Of a stretch of 64,000 nucleotides of DNA, positions 61,406 through 64,000 are shown piece by piece. Numbering within the stretch: the first letter of the stretch is position 1; each line of letters opens with the position of its first letter. The notes under the pieces are model-generated. The model made no database searches. It saw only the letters and a program-made list of their open reading frames with translations, and was not told where the DNA came from. The position numbers and the translations under genes are program-made. The DNA comes from Flavobacteriaceae bacterium MAR_2009_75 (lineage in GTDB: Bacteria > Bacteroidota > Bacteroidia > Flavobacteriales > Flavobacteriaceae), in contig PHTZ01000001.1 in assembly GCA_002813285.1 (NCBI GenBank), positions 3,347,501 through 3,411,500 of the forward strand. Direction: 5' to 3'.

Positions 61406-63385
61406 TTGATACCAAAATCTAGCATAGACCAAGTTTTCGAAACCGCCCGTTTGGAGGAGGTAATCGGTGATTTCGTACAATTAAAAAAATCGGGTTCGAA
61501 TTTTAAAGGTCTGAGTCCCTTTACCGATGAACGCACACCAAGTTTTATGGTCTCGCCGGTCAAGCAGATTTGGAAAGATTTTAGTAGCGGAAAAGGAGGC
61601 AATGTAGTTGCGTTCTTGATGGAACATGAACATTTCACCTACCCTGAGGCCATTAAATATTTGGCTAAAAAGTACAATATCGAGATAGAGGAAACTGAAC
61701 GTACCGATGAGCAGAAACAAGAAGCTGATGAGCGCGAGAGCATGTACTTGGTTTCCGAATTCGCCCAAAAGCACTTTGCTGAAATGCTTTGGGAAACGGA
61801 ACTGGGCAAAGCGATAGGCCTTACGTATTTTAAAGAACGGGGTTTCACACCCGATACTATTAAAAAATTCGGCCTAGGGTATTGTTTGGATCAGTGGGAT
61901 GGTTTTACAAAGGCCGCTCTGAATCAGGGGTACCGACTGAACTATTTAGAAAAAACAGGCCTGACCATAGTCAAAGAAAATTCTCAAAACCCTGGTGACC
62001 CTCGAAAATTCGATAGGTTTAAAGGCCGGGTAATGTTTCCGATACACTCTATGAGTGGTAGGGTGCTTGGTTTCGGGGGTAGAATATTGACCAACGAAAA
62101 AAAGGCCGCAAAATATCAAAATTCACCTGAGAGTGATATTTACCATAAGAGCAAAGTACTTTATGGTATTTATTACGCAAAACAGGCCATTGCCAAAGAA
62201 GATAATTGCTTTCTAGTCGAAGGGTATACCGATGTCATTCAATTGCATCAAAGAGGTATTGAAAATGTAGTTTCTTCTAGTGGTACAGCATTAACTTCTG
62301 AACAGATTCGATTAATCAATCGTTTGACCAAGAACATCACCGTACTTTTCGATGGTGATGCAGCAGGATTAAGAGCTTCTCTTAGGGGTATCGATTTGAT
62401 TTTGGAGCAGGGCATGAACGTTAAAGTCTGCACCTTTCCTGAAGGAGAAGACCCAGATAGTTTCGCAAAGAGCAATGAGCTTGAAGAGGTAAATCGCTAC
62501 TTGGCAGACCATGCCAAGGACTTTATTCAGTTCAAGGCGAACCTTTTGGCCAAAGAAGCAGCGAACGACCCAATTAAAAGGGCAGAAACCGTTCGTGATA
62601 TCGTCAATAGTATTGCGAAGATCCCTGACGGTATCAAACAAGAAATTTATATTCAGGAGTGCGCGGGAATCATGAATGTTTCTGAATCGGTACTGTTCAG
62701 TACCTTGGCGCAGATCGGGAAAAAAAACCAGAACGAGGCATCGAAAAAACCAGCCCGGGAAGAAAAGGCATTCGATGTCGTTAAGAATGATGCTACAGTT
62801 GAAAAGGTCGATGTTCAATACGAGCTTGAGCGTAAAATCATAGAGATTCTCTTATTGTACGGTAACAATACCGAAAATTTTGAAGATTTGGTACTTAAAG
62901 AAAGTGAGGAAGGCGATTTGATTTTAGAGCCTGAATCGATAAAGGCCAAAGTATATGAGAAAATTTTTCTTGACTTGCAGGATGATGAAATAGAATTGGC
63001 AAACGAACATTTTAGGTCTATATATTACAAATTGATCGAGGCCTTGAACCAGACCGAAGATTTTAAGCTGAATTCATTCTTGTCCGGTCTTGATCAAACC
63101 ATGGTAGCTGAGGTTTCTTCTATTATGATGGAGGAAGAAAAATATACTTTGCACAATTGGGAGCGTAAAGATATTTACCCGAAAGGCAAAAAAATAGGTG
63201 TAGCACAACTGGCAAGTGAGACAATTTTGACCTTACGGTGTTTCTTGATTAAAAAACGAATGTTGGCTTTACAGAGTAACACAAAAGAAAGTGTCGAAGA
63301 TAATCGAGAGACTTTAGAAGAGATTATGAACTATCTTCATCTGAACAAACTATTGAATAAAAAACTGAATAGGGTATTATCTTAA
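61406..63385 (+). CDS. dnaG: DNA primase
   Basis: 659 residues from TTG (IPKSSIDQVFETARLEEVIGD). The N-terminal zinc-binding domain keeps its fold signature (FKGLSPFTDERTPSFMVSP) but all four metal ligands are replaced: Ser37, Thr40, Asp58 and Ser61 stand where C, H, C and C are expected. The TOPRIM core is intact, with VEGYTDVIQLHQ and LFDGDAAGLRAS. The C-terminal part should bind DnaB helicase. It makes RNA primers for replication. A bidirectional terminator follows. Confidence 0.95.
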   Translation: MIPKSSIDQVFETARLEEVIGDFVQLKKSGSNFKGLSPFTDERTPSFMVSPVKQIWKDFSSGKGGNVVAFLMEHEHFTYPEAIKYLAKKYNIEIEETERTDEQKQEADERESMYLVSEFAQKHFAEMLWETELGKAIGLTYFKERGFTPDTIKKFGLGYCLDQWDGFTKAALNQGYRLNYLEKTGLTIVKENSQNPGDPRKFDRFKGRVMFPIHSMSGRVLGFGGRILTNEKKAAKYQNSPESDIYHKSKVLYGIYYAKQAIAKEDNCFLVEGYTDVIQLHQRGIENVVSSSGTALTSEQIRLINRLTKNITVLFDGDAAGLRASLRGIDLILEQGMNVKVCTFPEGEDPDSFAKSNELEEVNRYLADHAKDFIQFKANLLAKEAANDPIKRAETVRDIVNSIAKIPDGIKQEIYIQECAGIMNVSESVLFSTLAQIGKKNQNEASKKPAREEKAFDVVKNDATVEKVDVQYELERKIIEILLLYGNNTENFEDLVLKESEEGDLILEPESIKAKVYEKIFLDLQDDEIELANEHFRSIYYKLIEALNQTEDFKLNSFLSGLDQTMVAEVSSIMMEEEKYTLHNWERKDIYPKGKKIGVAQLASETILTLRCFLIKKRMLALQSNTKESVEDNRETLEEIMNYLHLNKLLNKKLNRVLS

Positions 63386-63387
63386 AA

Positions 63388-63418
63388 CAAAAAACCCGAA
63401 CAAGTGTTCGGGTTTTTT
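63388..63418. terminator. Bidirectional terminator between dnaG and the response regulator
   Basis: AACCCGAAC (63393-63401) and GTTCGGGTT (63406-63414) form a hairpin flanked by A and T runs, so it serves both converging genes. Confidence 0.88.
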
Positions 63419-63436
63419 AGTATGCTAGTTTTTTGC

Positions 63437-64000
63437 TTAGTAAAGCTCTAAAGCTTTAGCTTGTTGCAAAAGGTCGACCATATTGTCAACGTTTAATTTT
63501 TTCATTAAACGTGCTTTGTAGGTGCTCACCGTTTTTTCATTAAGGTTCAAACCAATGGCAACATCTTTGTTACGCTTACCGCTTGCCAAAAGTTTCAAAA
63601 CCTCTACCTCACGGGTAGATAGTTTTCTGAAGAATCTTCTTGGTTTTTGAGTGCCTTCGTCGAAAGCCAATCTTTGGGCAAGTTCATTGGTAATGAACAT
63701 GTTTCCTTCACTTACTTTTCTTACAGCCGAAATAATGTAGTCAATGTCAGAAGCTTTTGAAAGGTAACCGAAAGCGCCAGCTCTAATGGTGCTTAAGGCA
63801 TAAACATCTTCTGATTGCCCACTGTACATGAGTACTTTTACATCTGGATTTTCTTTCTTCAACTTTCTTAGAGTGGCGATTCCATTAATTTCAGGAATAT
63901 CCATTTCTAACATAATTACATCGGGAGTAACTTTTTCAAGTTTTTCGAAAAGTTCCGAAGTTGTTGAAGCCGTGTCTACTACTTCAAACCCTGATGCCTC
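63437..64000 (-). CDS. LuxR/NarL-type response regulator (N-terminus beyond window)
   Basis: 188 residues are visible and the frame is open to the right edge, so the first part of the receiver domain is missing. The receiver shows VLMYSGQSED and GYLSKASDI (Lys switch). The expected phospho-acceptor reads MLEMDIP, placing Glu where Asp normally sits. The output is a LuxR helix-turn-helix: KLSTREVEVLKLLASGKRNKDVAIGLNLNEKTVSTYKARL. It is probably a DNA-binding regulator; the partner kinase is not in view. Confidence 0.88.
   Translation of the reverse strand, partial: EASGFEVVDTASTTSELFEKLEKVTPDVIMLEMDIPEINGIATLRKLKKENPDVKVLMYSGQSEDVYALSTIRAGAFGYLSKASDIDYIISAVRKVSEGNMFITNELAQRLAFDEGTQKPRRFFRKLSTREVEVLKLLASGKRNKDVAIGLNLNEKTVSTYKARLMKKLNVDNMVDLLQQAKALELY

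Noticed and set aside
1-64000. CRISPR arrays, tRNA or rRNA genes
   Set aside because: No regularly spaced short repeats, tRNA cloverleaf signatures or rRNA motifs were recognised on either strand.

Overview
The window looks like the chromosome of a gliding marine flavobacterium (Bacteroidota, Flavobacteriaceae). Supporting signs are the A+T-rich sequence, promoters with a TAnnTTTG -7 box, few Shine-Dalgarno sequences, a GldA gliding ATPase, DUF3857/transglutaminase proteins, a split MetH, a cysteineless DnaG zinc domain and a MetX-aspartokinase-homoserine dehydrogenase fusion. No rRNA, tRNA or CRISPR array was seen.

Region 1 (1 to about 11.4 kb) is accessory DNA. All its non-transposase genes lie on the minus strand: an epoxide hydrolase fragment, NTF2-like plus DUF4287, a Crp-type regulator plus SDR, a lipoprotein, an HNH nuclease, a HAD phosphatase and a CDF cation transporter. 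Imperfect palindromes follow their stop codons, as in an integron cassette array, but there is no integrase here. Two IS481-family copies and one IS110-family element sit at cassette boundaries. A structured element of about 150 bp occurs three times in the same orientation, with substitutions that keep its stems paired. It is the best candidate for something undescribed in this window.

Region 2 (11.5-14.6 kb) has a small membrane protein, a TonB-like protein, an App1-like phosphatase and a deoxynucleoside kinase. Region 3 (14.7-36 kb) is one large sulfur, methionine and one-carbon block: a SAM-II-like leader and metK; a SAM-I riboswitch with metY, the metX-AK-HSD fusion and metZ; an Rrf2 regulator beside twin operator-like repeats; DUF2061-cysH-cysD-cysN-sulfite reductase-SUMT-ferredoxin reductase; then a second SAM-I riboswitch with split metH, a small ORF and metF. 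Together these take sulfate to sulfide, feed sulfide into acetylhomoserine, methylate homocysteine and make SAM.

Region 4 (36-40.7 kb) has envelope proteins, a serine hydrolase and gldA. Region 5 (40.8-45.1 kb) is a phenylalanine/tyrosine operon (pheA, aminotransferase, tyrA, DAHP synthase-chorismate mutase) behind a Phe/Tyr-rich leader peptide and an attenuator. Region 6 (45.3-64 kb) is housekeeping: rsgA, dtd, two DUF3857 proteins, a MazG-like enzyme, aroA, queA, rlmN, a polyprenyl synthase, an ECF sigma/anti-sigma-like/outer-membrane trio, SIMPL, a sorbosone dehydrogenase-like lipoprotein, dnaG and a truncated LuxR-type response regulator. Several genes in this part start with TTG or GTG.
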